Below the pieces are notes generated by a model that did not search any database, was not told where the DNA came from, and saw only the letters and a program-made list of their open reading frames with translations. A DNA stretch of 64,000 nt from Bicyclus anynana (taxonomy: Eukaryota; Arthropoda; Insecta; Lepidoptera; Nymphalidae): contig NC_069086.1 of NCBI RefSeq assembly GCF_947172395.1, forward strand, positions 12,928,501 to 12,992,500, read 5' to 3'. Shown in pieces: positions 1-10,815 of the stretch. Each line of letters begins with the position of its first letter. Position 1 is the stretch's first letter. Made by a program: the position numbers and the translations under genes.

Positions 1-54
1 TTCATACTAAGCAGTGAGTTGCGGTCGCGGTTCACGGTCGCCAAGAACCGAGTG

Positions 55-116
55 CTACCTTAAGAGATTACTTCCAGCAATAAGGCCGCCTTTACATACA
101 TTATTGATCTATATCT
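55..116 (+). mobile_element. LINE 3'-end fragment (CR1/Jockey-like)
   Basis: The block around AATAAGGCCGCCTTT matches, in forward orientation, the 3' UTR motif seen in reverse at 18989-19145 and 46926-47062 (ATAAGGCCGCCTTTTGTA). No coding part remains. The assignment rests only on this shared motif. Confidence 0.35.
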
Positions 117-117
117 T

Positions 118-415
118 ACTAGCAGATGCCCGCGATTTCGTCCGCGTGTTAATCCAGAGTAAAATCTATTTCCATTCCAAATTTTAGCCAAATAGGTTTT
201 AAATTGACAAAGTTTCATACAAACTTTCATCCCCTATTTTATACTTTTGGGGGTAGAATTGATCAATATCCTTTCTTAGCGGATGTCTACGTCATAACAT
301 CTACCTGCATGCTAAATTTCAGCCCGATCCGTCCAGTGGTTTGGGCTGTGCGATGATAGATCACTATGTCAGTCAGTCACTTTTGAGTTTTATATATTTA
401 AATTTGGTGTGTATT
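118..415 (-). mobile_element. Helitron-like non-autonomous element, degraded
   Basis: The left end is the reversed Helitron 3' terminus: CTAG followed by a block resembling GCGGACGCCCGCGACTTCGT. The body holds the family phrases for 'first lines of bound' (AAATCTATTTCCATTCCAAA) and a second block with AAATTTCAGCCCGATCC. The 5' terminus is lost, so the right boundary is approximate. Confidence 0.5.
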
Positions 416-512
416 AATATATAAAGTATTTCTTCTACTTCTCCGAACAGCTCTGTTACGAAAAATTCTACTACGATGGGTATAATATATGAACGTTGTC
501 TATATTGATCTA

Positions 513-724
513 CTAGCTGATGCCGCGCGGTTTTACCCGCGTGGTTCCCGTTCTCATGGGAATACCGGGATAATATATAGCCTATAGCCTTCCTCGATAA
601 ATGGGCTATCTAACACTGAAAGAATTTTTCAAATCGGACCAGTAGTTCCTGAGATTAGCGTGTTCAATCAAACAAACAAACAAACAAACAAACAAACTCT
701 TCAGCTTTATTATATTAGTATAGA
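513..724 (-). mobile_element. Helitron-like non-autonomous element, near full length
   Basis: On the minus strand it begins TCTATACTAATAT and ends in a GC-rich hairpin region followed by CTAG. It is flanked by A on one side and T on the other, as expected for Helitron insertion between A and T. The body carries GATAAATGGGCTATCTAACA and CGGACCAGTAGTTCCTGAGA, phrases repeated in many copies here. An (AAAC)n run occupies about 668-697. Confidence 0.75.
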
Positions 725-2409
725 TTAGTTTAATGTTGCATAATAACACAGTTCACAGAACAGGAATTTATGATAATTTCATCAAAGTTATTAGAGTATT
801 TTAATATTCATGAAGATACTCTAGTGCGCAATATGACTATGTAAATAGTTGATACTTTACGTCAACATGAGAATAAATTTACAAAGCAATTATTTGGACG
901 GCCTGTTAGGAAAAGTTATGACATCATCTGATGTCAACGGTTTTCACTTGAGCACATTTTCTAATGACATTCACAACTGGTTAGACGTCTGATGTTAGCC
1001 TATTTGCATAACTTTCGGCCTCGACTCACCCGATTTTTTCATTTTACTTTATTTATATTGCCAGAAATGTGCAATAAAATAGAAAAAATTAAAAATGAGT
1101 AAGAAAGCACTTTTATCCATTAGACATTTTTACTACTGTACTTTATAATAGCTGGCTGATTTACTAACTTTGACGTACAAATATGTTCGTTGATTTGATG
1201 TTTATTTTAATATCTTATATTATATTCTCTTATAGACCAAATTGTGAATAGGCCAACAGGAAGGACTACTTACTAGAACTTATACATTCCCAATGTGGGC
1301 GATATCTATCGATCTATATCGTCTACTAGGGGTCAATATAGAACTTTATGGGATCGGTTGAAGCCATAGAACGTGGAAAACGCTAAAGCTGATGGTTTAC
1401 ACAAATAAAAACAGGAGACGATGAAGTTCAAAATTTGACCTCTATACGCCATGGAGATTTCTCGTAGGTACCATACGAGTACCTACGAGATATATAAATA
1501 TAAATATCCATCATCTTTCAAGGTCTGGAGTAAGCAATAGACGTATATGTCAATTGATTGTGACTCTTTCTGTTTATTCCTCTGGGAAACAGGCGTGAAA
1601 ACAAAAAAACCAAACATACAATACAAATATTCCCGTTTATACTCGTAATATGCGCGACTTCGTCCACATGAAATTGAGTTAGTTTTCACAAATGCCGCAT
1701 AGACTTTTTCGGAAAAGTTATGTAATTTCAGACGTTGAGTAGTTTTGTGAAAGAGTATTATCCTTATAATCTTTCGCGTTTATTGTGTTATTAGGATGCG
1801 GTTATTTAAAAGTAAGTCTACGAGAATTTAAAGGACAATTCCGAATCAAAATTGTTTAAAAGTAATGTGCTCACTAATTCTAAGTACTAAGTCACTAGTA
1901 ATAGTCCAATTCATATAGGTAATTTACCATTATTTATATTTACCCAAGTCTACTTACAAAGTCATAGTCAAGTTGTAATAGTAAACAGCTATGAGGGAGG
2001 CGTTGTATACACCTATACCATAATGCGGGTACTTGTGTGGGGTCTGGCTGTTAGATCAATAATCCGCACCTTGTTAATTTCTTACCTACCATCGTTATAT
2101 TTCCATTAGGGCTACCAGTTACCATAGGATACCAGTAACCTATATTACTGCAAGGGAGTAAATACTCCAGCAGGGTTATTATGTAACTCGGTGTACCATT
2201 CAAGTAATCAGTGACTACGTACGTTTTTCATCGTATTTTCGTTTTTGCAATTATTTATCATTGTATTTTCAACGAAATTACACAATAACCGTCAATAAAC
2301 GTAAAATAACATTAGTATAGTAGTGGTAGTAGCAAGTATTAACGATATTTTATCAAAAAAGTGGTATATACGTAATTTTGTTGAAATATTCATGTTAGAT
2401 GATTGTTAA
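725..2409. other. No gene seen; AT-rich, decayed
   Basis: The stretch has only short chance reading frames. A decayed Helitron-like phrase (GCGCGACTTCGTCCACATGA near 1651) sits inside it. I see no RNA gene and no intact transposon end. Confidence 0.4.
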
Positions 2410-2746
2410 AACAAAACATAATACACGATACTGAAACCAAAAGTATTTTTATTCGATTTTTTGTTTGTCTGTCTGCCTATGATTTTATTGACCGGGCATC
2501 ACGCTGAAACTACTAAATGAATTCCAATGGAACTTATCACGGTTAAGACCATAATACGGAAAAGGTTATAGGATTCTTTTTATTGCGAAAATAAAATAAG
2601 TAGGGGGGTAGTTGAAATTTTGTATGGATAGTTCTTCATTTTTAGAGTTACAGTTTTAAAAATTAGTTCATAAATCATAAAAAAATACAATATATAATGT
2701 GATTCAAAAGTTATTAAACGTGGACGAAGTCGCGGGCGTCCGCTAG
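2410..2746 (+). mobile_element. Helitron-like element, second subgroup
   Basis: The element ends in GGACGAAGTCGCGGGCGTCC followed by GCTAG. The 7-bp arms around AAGTCGCGGG form the terminal hairpin, and CTAG is at 2743-2746 with T following. The body includes CGATACTGAAACCAAAAG, also present near the hairpin at 17651. A spurious 85-residue minus-strand frame overlaps it. Confidence 0.6.
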
Positions 2747-3221
2747 TTTTAAATAGAATAATACTTAGGTATAATACTGTATAAATAAATAATACTGTAT
2801 AATAATTGATTATGCAAATGGACGTTGAAAATAGCAAAACTATTGTATGAAAAACAAAACAGGCAAATAAAAAATACCTTCACTGGCATTTAGAAGCCCC
2901 TGTTTTGTTGCCCTGACTTTTCTAATACGGGTATTGGTATAATTTTTCTGTCACGTTTACGTCAAAAGCCTTCGTTATAAGCTGCTTCGATTGGTTAATT
3001 GGCCGAACGGAAATAGTCTTCGATCTGTCTGCATAATTTATAAAATAAAAACAAGCTCAATAGGCTATAGGAGGCACCGTAATTATGACAGCCCTAGACG
3101 GGTATTGATTACCCACGGACTAATTGCTATAATGAAATTAGTCTGGGACCTCTTTGTATAGATCTAACAATAGGAGCTAGGTATAATGATAGTTTAATAT
3201 AAGTACCTACTTACTTATTAT

Positions 3222-3540
3222 CATTCATCATCATTATCAACCCATAATCAGCTCACTGCTGAGCTCGAGTCTCCTTTGAGAGGGGTTAGGCCACTAGTCC
3301 ATCACGCTGGTCCAATGTGGATTGGCAGACTTCACACACGCAGATACTTCTCTGAAAATTTCTCAGAAAATTCTCTGGTATGCAGGTTTCCTCACGATGT
3401 TTTCCTTCACCGTTTAAGACACGTGAATTTCTTAAAATGCACATAATTGAAAAGTTGGAGGTACATGCCCCGGACCGGACTCGAGCACACACCCTCCGGA
3501 ATCGGAGGCAGAGGTCATATCCACTGGGCTATCACGGCTC
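3222..3540 (-). mobile_element. SINE-A, tRNA-derived, near full length
   Basis: On the minus strand the head reads as a tRNA-like promoter: an A-box region with ATAGCCCAGTGGATATGACC and a B-box region resembling GGTTCGAATCC, here altered to a CTCGAG form. The family body follows (AAACATCGTGAGGAAACCTG) and then a tail of ATGATGATGAATG type. The short frames over it are chance. Confidence 0.8.
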
Positions 3541-3600
3541 CTTACTTATTATAAATGTTTTATAAATAATATATAATGTCATTAAAATGACTGAACATAA

Positions 3601-3690
3601 ATTCAAATTCAATTCAAAATTCATTTATTTCAATTAGGCTTATTCTACAAGCACTTTTGAAACGTCAAGTTACGTCATGATTTAATGGTG
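3601..3690 (-). mobile_element. LINE 3' UTR fragment
   Basis: Reversed copy of the 3' UTR also seen at 36548-36720 (phrases like GCTTGAAATAAATGAATTTTG). Only the last ~90 bases are present. Confidence 0.45.
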
Positions 3691-4103
3691 GTAAGTAAAG
3701 TCGAAAACTTAAAATTAAAGCACATTTTGCTGATTCATAACACTGACTAACTGGCATTTTATACTAATCCATTATAGTAACGCGGCAAAGTGCTATATTT
3801 GTATCACCATGTGAAGCAGCAATGTAAAACGTACTGACGTCGAGTGCTAGCAATGCACTAACAAGACCTATTACACTTACCTAACCATATTAGCGCGGCT
3901 TATGAGAATTACACTACAGACAAAAAGCCCGCCTAAGAATTCGATCGATGACATAAAACCGCAGTTTATTGTTAAAAGGCAGTGGACTGAGCGCCTGTTG
4001 GGCCAGACCTTCTTCGTTTTAAAAAAGGTTAAAAAAGTATACTGTGGTTAAAGTTTGTTAGCACATGCTACAACTTGCAGCACATGTTTTATTTAACACG
4101 TTC

Positions 4104-4240
4104 GCTGCGGTACGAGGTCAATTAACCTCGTTCCGCAGCAGCAGAAAAGGATTTTAGCGTTCAAGAGTTAAGAGGTCGATAAACCTCCTTCTGCACCACA
4201 CAAAGTATTAGTACGAGGTCAAAAAACCTCGTACCGCACC
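4104..4240. repeat. Three tandem GAGGT-N6-ACCTC hairpins
   Basis: Three inverted repeats lie in a row, each with a 6-nt loop starting with C. The first (4104-4139) has 15-nt arms with one mismatch and loop CAATTA. The second (4172-4187) has 5-bp arms and loop CGATAA. The third (4211-4234) has 9-bp perfect arms and loop CAAAAA. Each is followed by a CNGCACCA- or CCGCAGCA-like segment, so the unit looks like a diverged tandem repeat of about 45-58 bp. No function is recognised. Confidence 0.7.
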
Positions 4241-4255
4241 AGGGGAAAGTACAGT

Positions 4256-4436
4256 GTTTGTTTGTTTGTTTGTTTGTTTGATTGAACGCGCTAATCTCTG
4301 GAACTACTAGTCCGATTTGAAAAATTCTTTCAGTGTTAGATAGCCCATTTATCGAGGAAGGCTATAGGCTACATATTATTCCTGTATTCCTACGGAAACG
4401 GGAACCACGCGGGTGAAACCACGCGGCACCAGCTAG
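4256..4436 (+). mobile_element. Helitron-like element
   Basis: It starts with a (GTTT)n run and carries the family body in forward orientation. It ends CACGCGGGTGAAACCACGCG...CTAG at 4433-4436 followed by T. The TC 5' terminus is not preserved. Confidence 0.7.
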
Positions 4437-4586
4437 TCAAATATAATGCTCAATTATAAAACGTAATTCCCTACAGGATATCCTGAGAAATTATGTCCTA
4501 AATCACATGACACATGGCTTCATGGCAAGAGACTTAAAGTTTGATATTTAAGCGTTTTTCGAGAGGCACAGATCTATTACAACTGA

Positions 4587-4901
4587 CTAGCCGACGTCCC
4601 GTGATATCATCCGCATAGTTCCTGTTCCTGTTCCCGTGAGATTACGAGAATAAATTATAGCCACATATAACATGGTTTTCTGTCAGTAAAAGAATTTTCA
4701 AAATCGGTCCAGTAGATCCGGACATTTCCCCCTACAACCCCACAAACTTTACCTCTTTATAACATGACATTTACAAATAACGTGGCTTTCTGCTTGTAAA
4801 ATAATTTTCAAAATACGTTCAGTAGATCCAGAGATTCCCTATACTACATCACAAAATTTACCTCTTTATAATATTAGATAATAATCTCTTTATAATATAG
4901 A
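4587..4901 (-). mobile_element. Helitron-like element with internal duplication
   Basis: The reversed 3' end (CTAG at 4587-4590) is followed by two successive copies of the middle and 5' part: the phrase TTCAAAATNNGTNCAGTAGATCC occurs twice and CCTCTTTATAA three times. It is either a partial tandem duplication or two nested copies. Confidence 0.6.
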
Positions 4902-5342
4902 TTTGCAACTGGGGACATGATATCTCATATTTTGGCAAGAAAATGTAATATAATATTACGCTTTATACTAATACAGTAAACGGTTGAGAGTTTTCTTATG
5001 GTTGGCGCATAGGTTTCAGCTTTTATAAAAAAGAAGGTCTGGCTTCCACAGGACCTCGTTGTACTGTATAAATGTAACCAGTTCCATTATAAGTTCACAC
5101 GGCCCGTGGTTAACACTTCGCCGTGAGACCGTGAAAAGTCAACAAGGCCATGTTTGTGAAGATATTCAAGTATTGTTTTGAAAATAGCTTTATGAGTATG
5201 ACATCTTATTGTGTGGAAGATATCTTGTATCTGTTATGGAGTTACGTACTTAGATATTCGATGAACAACTTAGCAAAAATAATACAAACGTAGGTATATA
5301 CATCACAAGTTTTGTAGTAGTTGTCGATTTTATAAAATAGGT

Positions 5343-5979
5343 CAATGATAATTTTATACTATAGATAGGTTTCTTATTCGTACACTCTTGGCAGAGTGGT
5401 CGTGGTTGCAGCGATGGGCGACGCCTTCTGTGCAATGCTCCTCCACTTTTGGCGATTGGTGGCATTTTGAGTACATTCCGCCAAAGATGATTGTGTAGCA
5501 GCCTTAACTAAATCCTTCCAGCGGGTTGGAGATCGGCCTCTGAATCTTTTGCCTTGAACTTGCCCTTGCACTCTATTGAATTATGATTTCTAGAGATGTG
5601 GCCAAAGAACTTTAAGACCCGTAAAAGCACAGTCGACGACAGTCTTTCTACTAGTTAAAACGTCCCTACAAAATCAACGCTAAACGCTGAGCGACCGCAT
5701 GCACAATTTTGTCTTTAATTCCATGTAGTAGGCCGGTCGATTAACTACGTAAAAAACCAAACTTGTTGGTCCCTTGAGAGTAGTTAATACCCAAGTTTGC
5801 AACCCTGAAAACCATGTGCTATATATAGTTTTTACACTTTACACTAGTTAGGTATTATTTGTTTCAATAACGTTCGTTGTTTTATAAGCGACTAGGTACA
5901 TGAAATTAAGTCAATTTCCTCATTTATCCGCCTCAGTTTTGATGCGCTAGTGCCTCATCTCAAGTATAAAATATCATTG
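5343..5979 (+). mobile_element. TIR element X, copy 1 (interrupted)
   Basis: The ends are inverted: CAATGATAATTTTATACTA at the left and its near complement ending CATTG at 5979. The body phrases (AAAATCACCGC-like, GCACAATTTTGTCTTTAATT, GAAATTAAG) recur in copies at 7117, 21405, 38856 and 54391. A LINE piece at about 5371-5660 lies between ATAGGT and the expected ACGTCCCTACAAAATCA, so the LINE sits inside it. No transposase is encoded. Confidence 0.7.
5371..5660 (-). pseudogene. RTE-type LINE reverse transcriptase, C-terminal remnant
   Basis: The minus frame 5571-5374 encodes GKRFRGRSPTRWKDLVKAAT followed by a NRQKWRSIAQKA segment. This G-R-S-P-x-R-W ... R-x-K-W-R pattern is known from the C-terminus of RTE-clade reverse transcriptases. 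A related remnant lies at 63345-63520. The catalytic domain is absent. The fragment interrupts element X. Confidence 0.65.
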
Positions 5980-6527
5980 AAATCAATTAATTAAATTAAT
6001 TAGGTATTTATGATTAAAATGAAGACGGCTAATTGAAATTTTATTGTTCCAGAAACTTTAATTCTAAAGACCCATTTACGGTTGTTAAAAAATCTACTAT
6101 TACATTTATGCTAATTATTGATATTAGGTAGGTTTCGTATACATAATTTTGTTTCACTTTTAATCAGATCGAATCGATTTATGCGAAAAATAAACACAAT
6201 TAATTACATGGTGATATTTAATAGGCTATAAATAATTTAATTTCTTAGGAATAGCTAACTTATTTTCAATTTTACTAAGTATTCAGAGCGATGCGCATAT
6301 AAATTTAATAACGCCAATAAAAGGCCATTGTACAGGGCATTGTCAATGCAATCACGTAACGCGGTAATGGTAATGCAGGCCCCTCTGCGGACGGCGCCTA
6401 ACCTAAACGGTATGAACCTACTTTTACTCGAGACAAGGTGAGATTATTTTTACATCTCTTTTGTAACAGATCGTATTTTAAATGCTTTTATTTGACTTTT
6501 TACAATGTATGGGCCAAATCTTGGAAA
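5980..6527. other. No gene seen
   Basis: AT-rich sequence with no open frame of note. A GC-richer patch near 6365-6405 has no recognised feature. Confidence 0.4.
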
Positions 6528-6690
6528 GGAGAAAATCAGTCTCCATACAAACTCGGGCCCCAATTATAAGAATGATACAGAGCTGAAAATTGGCCATAAA
6601 TTAGGACAATTAAGAAGAACTCATGACACCAACTTTCAAAGAAATCTATATTGGCCTAATCAGTTAAACTATTAAAGTAAAACTTTTGGC
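6528..6690 (+). repeat. Dispersed repeat, pair with 43600-43745
   Basis: Both segments share GTACAGAGCTGAAAATTGGC-type text, the phrase CCATAAATTAGGACAATTAA and AATTTTCAAAGAAAT-like text. The family is not recognised. Confidence 0.6.
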
Positions 6691-7116
6691 TCAATTTTTT
6701 TCCATCTATTCTCTAAATAAATCTCCTTTCATGTTTGTCTGTGGGTTTGATTATCCATGCTGGCGTGTAGCTTTTTGGTATTAAAATATATAAATAGTTC
6801 GTATTATTTTTTACCTCACCTTTACAAAAAGGGTTTTTTGCCAATCACCAGTTAACCAGGTAACTACGACATTCAAATTTTGATAATGTCAATGCCGTGA
6901 TGTTTTCGAGATAACCAGTTTTAGTCCTTCGCAGTTAATTAAGTTGCTACCAAAATTTAATTCGTACATACAAGTTCTTGCTTACTACTTATTTTAGTCA
7001 TCACTTCCGCATACGTGATTCAATAAATCTTCAAACTAAGTTTACGGATAAATAAACATTTTAATGGCCTGATGACAATTTACGAATGTAATATATGCAA
7101 ATATTACTTACTTAAT

Positions 7117-7637
7117 CAATGATAATTTTATACTATAGATAGGTTACGTCCCAACAAAATCACCGCAAAAAATGATCCGAATTTAGCTGCAACACTGAGC
7201 GCATACTTGCACAATTTTGTCCTTTAACTCCATTATATATTTATGTACCTAGTGTGTGTGTGTGTGTGTTCAGGAAGTGTAAAAACTATACAGTTTTTAC
7301 ACTTCCTAAACACACAACTCGACATTGTAGACAATATTTAGGTATTGTTTGTTTAAAGAAAGAAAGAAAGAAAAATGCCTTTATTTCAAAATTATGCCAC
7401 ACATCACAATATCTCCAGTACACCATGACATCCAGGACAATACCCTGCGATGTGTGGCATAACCCAGAAAATGGCCCCAGCTCAGCATAATGCTACGTGA
7501 CCATTTGAGTTTGGACACATAACACATTTGTTTAAATAACGTTTGTTGTTTAATAAGCGACTAAATGAAATTAAGTAAATTTTCCACATTTGTCCGAATC
7601 AGTTTTGATGCCCCATCTCTAGTACGAAATATCATTG
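7117..7637 (+). mobile_element. TIR element X, copy 2 (interrupted)
   Basis: It begins CAATGATAATTTTATACTATAG and ends ATATCATTG, the inverted ends of element X. A (TG)n run is at about 7251-7270. A retroposed LINE tail at 7358-7526 is inserted in it with a clear target duplication. Confidence 0.75.
7358..7526 (-). mobile_element. LINE/SINE 3' tail retroposed into element X
   Basis: On the minus strand this 169-bp insert ends in (TTTC)n, seen as (GAAA)n on the plus strand at its left edge. It is flanked by the direct repeat TTTGTTTAAA at 7348-7357 and 7527-7536. A 10-bp duplication plus a simple tail indicates target-primed reverse transcription. The body contains an inverted TATGCCACACATC motif. 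Confidence 0.75.
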
Positions 7638-7747
7638 TACTTAATGACGTACAATGATTATTAAATGTATAGTACTTACTTATTTAAATGTATATGCTGC
7701 TAAATTTATTTATGTCTTACAAAATTTTGGACCAAATAATCTAGGAG

Positions 7748-7939
7748 ATACTGCTAATATTTTTAAAGAGATAAAGTTTGTGGTATTGTAGGGGTAATCG
7801 CTGGATCTACTGTACCGATTTTGAAAATTCTTTTACCACTAGAAACCCATGTTATTTGCGAGTATCAGGGGCTATATTTTATCTCCGTATTATCACGGGA
7901 ACGGGAACTACGCGGGTGAAACCGCAGGGCGTCGGCTAA
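7748..7939 (+). mobile_element. Helitron-like element
   Basis: It carries CTGCTAATATTTTTAAAGAG at the 5' side, the body ACCGATTTTGAAAATTCTTT, and ends in a GGGTGAAACCGC hairpin region with CTAA. The family sub-type is the one with a WTCGCTGGATCTACTG phrase. Confidence 0.65.
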
Positions 7940-8265
7940 TCAATCAATGGCGTATAGTCGGTAAAGAAGCATAATAAAAACGCTAAAGATTCAGCTCTCC
8001 CTGATATTAATAAAGTAATAAGACGAAGTAATTTATACGGTACCTTTTGTTATGAAAAATCTTACTATAGTAACAGATGGGGACCATAAATCGATAGTAA
8101 AAACGAATTACTGAAGAGAGCAAGTGATGGATGGGGTCGCACCCTCCTGAATTGTTAGTAGCTACAGCATCTATACCATAAGTTAACATTTGTATTTACC
8201 AACATTTACTTTTTTTACCAATGTAGTAATACCTATATGATGAAGAGAAAGATTTAAAAAGGTGA

Positions 8266-8509
8266 CACGTGATAGCATAATGGATATGAGCAAGCACCTC
8301 CAACCTTTCAGTTAGGTGCATTTTCAGAAATTAAATATCAAGTATTTAAAACAGTAAATTAAAATCATTGTGAGGAAACCTGCATACCTGAGTAGGTATT
8401 ATCTTAATTCTCTGTGTGTGTTAAGTCCGCCAGCGTGGTGGACTATTCGCCTAACCCCTGTCAATCTCAGAGGGGTCTCGAGCTCAGTGAATATAGGTTG
8501 ATAATGAAT
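8266..8509 (+). mobile_element. SINE-A, degraded
   Basis: It retains GTGATAGC at the head, the TGTGAGGAAACCTGCATACC body and the GAGCTCAGTGAATATAGGTT end of the family. The tRNA-like region has a deletion that removes the B box. Confidence 0.6.
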
Positions 8510-8629
8510 ACCAAAATATGATTATTGTTTCATTTGCCGATGTTGATGGCTTAATGAACTTCAAAATTGCTTCATCATCAATATTATTATCAGCCTATTT
8601 TTTATGGTCCTCTACCGTACGGGGTTTCA

Positions 8630-8739
8630 CATAACATTATAAACGCGAATGTGTATGAGTTACTTTTTATACCGAAAAATCCATGGTTTTTGGGAGATTT
8701 GCGGATTTACACGCGGACGAAGTCACGGGCGTCCGCTGG
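8630..8739 (+). mobile_element. Helitron-like element, 3' fragment
   Basis: The text ends CGGACGAAGTCACGGGCGTC then CGCTGG. The hairpin is followed by CTGG, which fits CTRR. Upstream it keeps ATTATAAACGCGAATGTGTA of the 5' part, so it is an internally deleted copy. Confidence 0.6.
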
Positions 8740-8801
8740 TATGTCATAAATAACAAGAAAATTCCGACAGTATGATTGATCCCTATACGAGTAAGTAGAT
8801 A

Positions 8802-8946
8802 TTTTATTAAAATCAAGAATACATAAGCACGCCTTCTCTCCAATTAATCCAAAAGCCTGCGCTAAGATCGGGTAGGATTATTCAATCGGGCGAGAATCGA
8901 ACCAAGGACCTTTCAGATGAGCCCCTTAACCGCGGAGCTACTAATG
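8802..8946 (-). mobile_element. SINE-C, tRNA-derived fragment
   Basis: On the minus strand TAGCTCCGCGGTTAAGGGG is followed by CTTGGTTCGATTCTCGCC, a tRNA-like segment with a B box. Then comes a body ending ATTCTTGATTTTAATAAA. The sequence cannot form a full tRNA cloverleaf, so a SINE is more likely than a tRNA gene. Confidence 0.55.
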
Positions 8947-9289
8947 TGTTTTATATGTGTTCAAGGTGGATTGCGGTAACTTGAACGACCTCGTTCATTT
9001 TACCGCAGTCTATTGATAACTTTTAAATTAGCATTGTTTCGGATACCATAAATTCTAGTGGGTAGAGGTGAATAATGTATTGAAATAAGGCTTAAATTAA
9101 CTATATCTAAATCTAGTCTAATGTACACACAATTATAAAACAAAGGGGGTACTTCGCTGCATCTGTTTGTTCGTTCGCGATAAACTTGCGTTTTCACCAA
9201 TAGAGTGAATCACAAGGAAGGTTCAGCTATAAATTATTTTTGTATTTACTCTATGGCTGCGTTCAAACTGAAAGCAGTGTGATGATTTT

Positions 9290-9730
9290 CAGCAAAACAA
9301 CCGGATAAGTGTGAGTCGGACTCACTGGCCGCGGGTTCCGTCCGTAGGTTAAATAGTTCAGGAATTGAATTACGCAGTTTTTGCCGAGCTTTTCCTAAAA
9401 TTCAGCTTCAAACACTTACTTACTTGTTTTTAAGATTACAATTGTATAGTTTTGAGATTTTTTCTTCTTACGTTACTTGCCTTTAGTTGTAGATCAACGA
9501 GAAATACTCTATGAATTTTTATTTCTTTGAGAGTGTCGAGTTTTTTTATTTAAACTTAGAAATTTGATTTTCACAACTCTATGGGACCGTATAGACCTCT
9601 AATACGGTTTAAATTTCCTCCTCGCATTCTCGAAAAATATAAAGAGTCTTGACATACAGACAGACGGACAAGAAAGTGATCTTTTAAAGGTTCCGTCTTT
9701 CCTTTTAAGTTACAGAACCCTAAAAAACGT
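9290..9730. repeat. Dispersed lepidopteran-type repeat
   Basis: The segment includes GAGTCGGACTCACTGGCCGC and, further on, CTTGACATACAGACAGACGG followed by GGTTCCGTCTTTCCTTTTAA and ACAGAACCCTAAAAA. These phrases are familiar from dispersed repeats of moth and butterfly DNA, but the family cannot be named. The 76-residue minus frame over it is unlikely to be a gene. Confidence 0.4.
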
Positions 9731-9954
9731 AAAAACAAATCACATCGGTACCCAAATCCGAATTTATGAAATCGATAAAAATTATACGCAAAAGAAAACA
9801 AGAAAGCGCAATTACATATTCAGTAATTGAACTCTATCAAGTACTAACTACCGAACGCCGAATTATCTTTTAAGTGCCCTAATAACAAAGCATGCGATGT
9901 TACAAAACGCTGCAATTAAGCGTGGAATTCTCACAAACTATAAATTTAATTTCA

Positions 9955-10240
9955 CGTCCAAGTGCCCGACCTACATGCGCGGCAGTCGCTATGCGGATAA
10001 CTGTACAGACATACTGAGATGTTGATTCCGTAATGGAAGCCTGCACTTGGCGACTCATCTGGGTTGACCGCAAGGCCTTTTGCCCTCCTCACTAGTCGCT
10101 ACACCTGTTCTTGTGCGTGTACCGCCGCTGAATATTTATTGGACGACGTTTGTACACGTGATTTTTTACTCGACTGGACTATGTTTTTCGCGCGTATCTT
10201 GTATGCAGTAGCGTGCATAAGGTTGTCGATGGGTATGCAC
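9955..10240. other. GC-richer unique-looking island
   Basis: The island is richer in G+C and CpG than its surroundings. One plus frame stays open for about 60 codons from a stop near 10030 to a stop near 10243, but it has no early Met and no recognised domain. It may be a non-coding exon, promoter or conserved element. Confidence 0.25.
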
Positions 10241-10424
10241 TAGTAATAAAATTAAGCAAACTGCAAAACACTGTATTTACAACAAGAAGACAACTCTTAG
10301 GGTATGCAGTAGTTTAATGCATGTATGAAGTGCACGCCAATGCTTGTATGTATGTATGTATGTTTGTAAGTTCTTTATTACCTCATATCTTCCATAGTGT
10401 TCTTAATATATAGGTGATGTTAAA

Positions 10425-10640
10425 AAAAACCAACACGCCGACTGTGAGACGCTATAGACTCGAGGTGATTTTTTTCTTTTTGAAATATTACAATATGGGT
10501 ATCAAAGCTCATCAAGAGAATTTCAAAATGGAAAATCTGACCATATTAAAAAAAACCTACAATTAGAAAACATGTTATTTACGAATCGCTACACAAAAAA
10601 CGCGAGGCGGATGACTAGGTGCGAGCAGGTTAGGCAGTCG
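10425..10640. repeat. Dispersed repeat candidate
   Basis: It contains ACACGCCGACTGTGAGACGC and ATCGCTACACAAAAAACGCG bounded by A-runs and T-runs. No second copy is obvious in this window. A (ATGT)n run lies just upstream near 10347-10364. Confidence 0.25.
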
Positions 10641-10664
10641 GGATTTTTTTTTAATTATTATTGC

Positions 10665-10815
10665 AGATATAGAATTACAAGCGGATACTCCACAGTTGTG
10701 TTAAATTATAGCCTATGTTACACGTTGATAATGTAGCTTTCGATTGGTGAAATCAACTTGAAAATCGGTGCAATAGTGTAGGCGTGAAAGCGCATATACT
10801 AGTAATATTAGTTAA
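10665..10815 (-). mobile_element. Helitron-like element, decayed
   Basis: Phrases AATTATAGCCTATGTTACAC, GATAATGTAGCTTTCGATTG and ACTAGTAATATTAGT parallel the copy at 38535-38854. Both termini are eroded. Confidence 0.45.

Noticed and set aside
3286..3565. Short frames on both strands over the SINE-A copy
   Set aside because: They are shadows of the SINE and recur at other SINE-A copies with stops and shifts.
4104..4240. AGGTCA nuclear-receptor half-sites in the hairpins
   Set aside because: Two of the three units have AGGTCA, but the opposite arm gives AACCTC rather than TGACCT, so no standard inverted response element is formed.
8865..8946. Possible tRNA gene on the minus strand
   Set aside because: A B box is present, but acceptor and anticodon stems cannot be formed convincingly, and the sequence continues into a SINE body.
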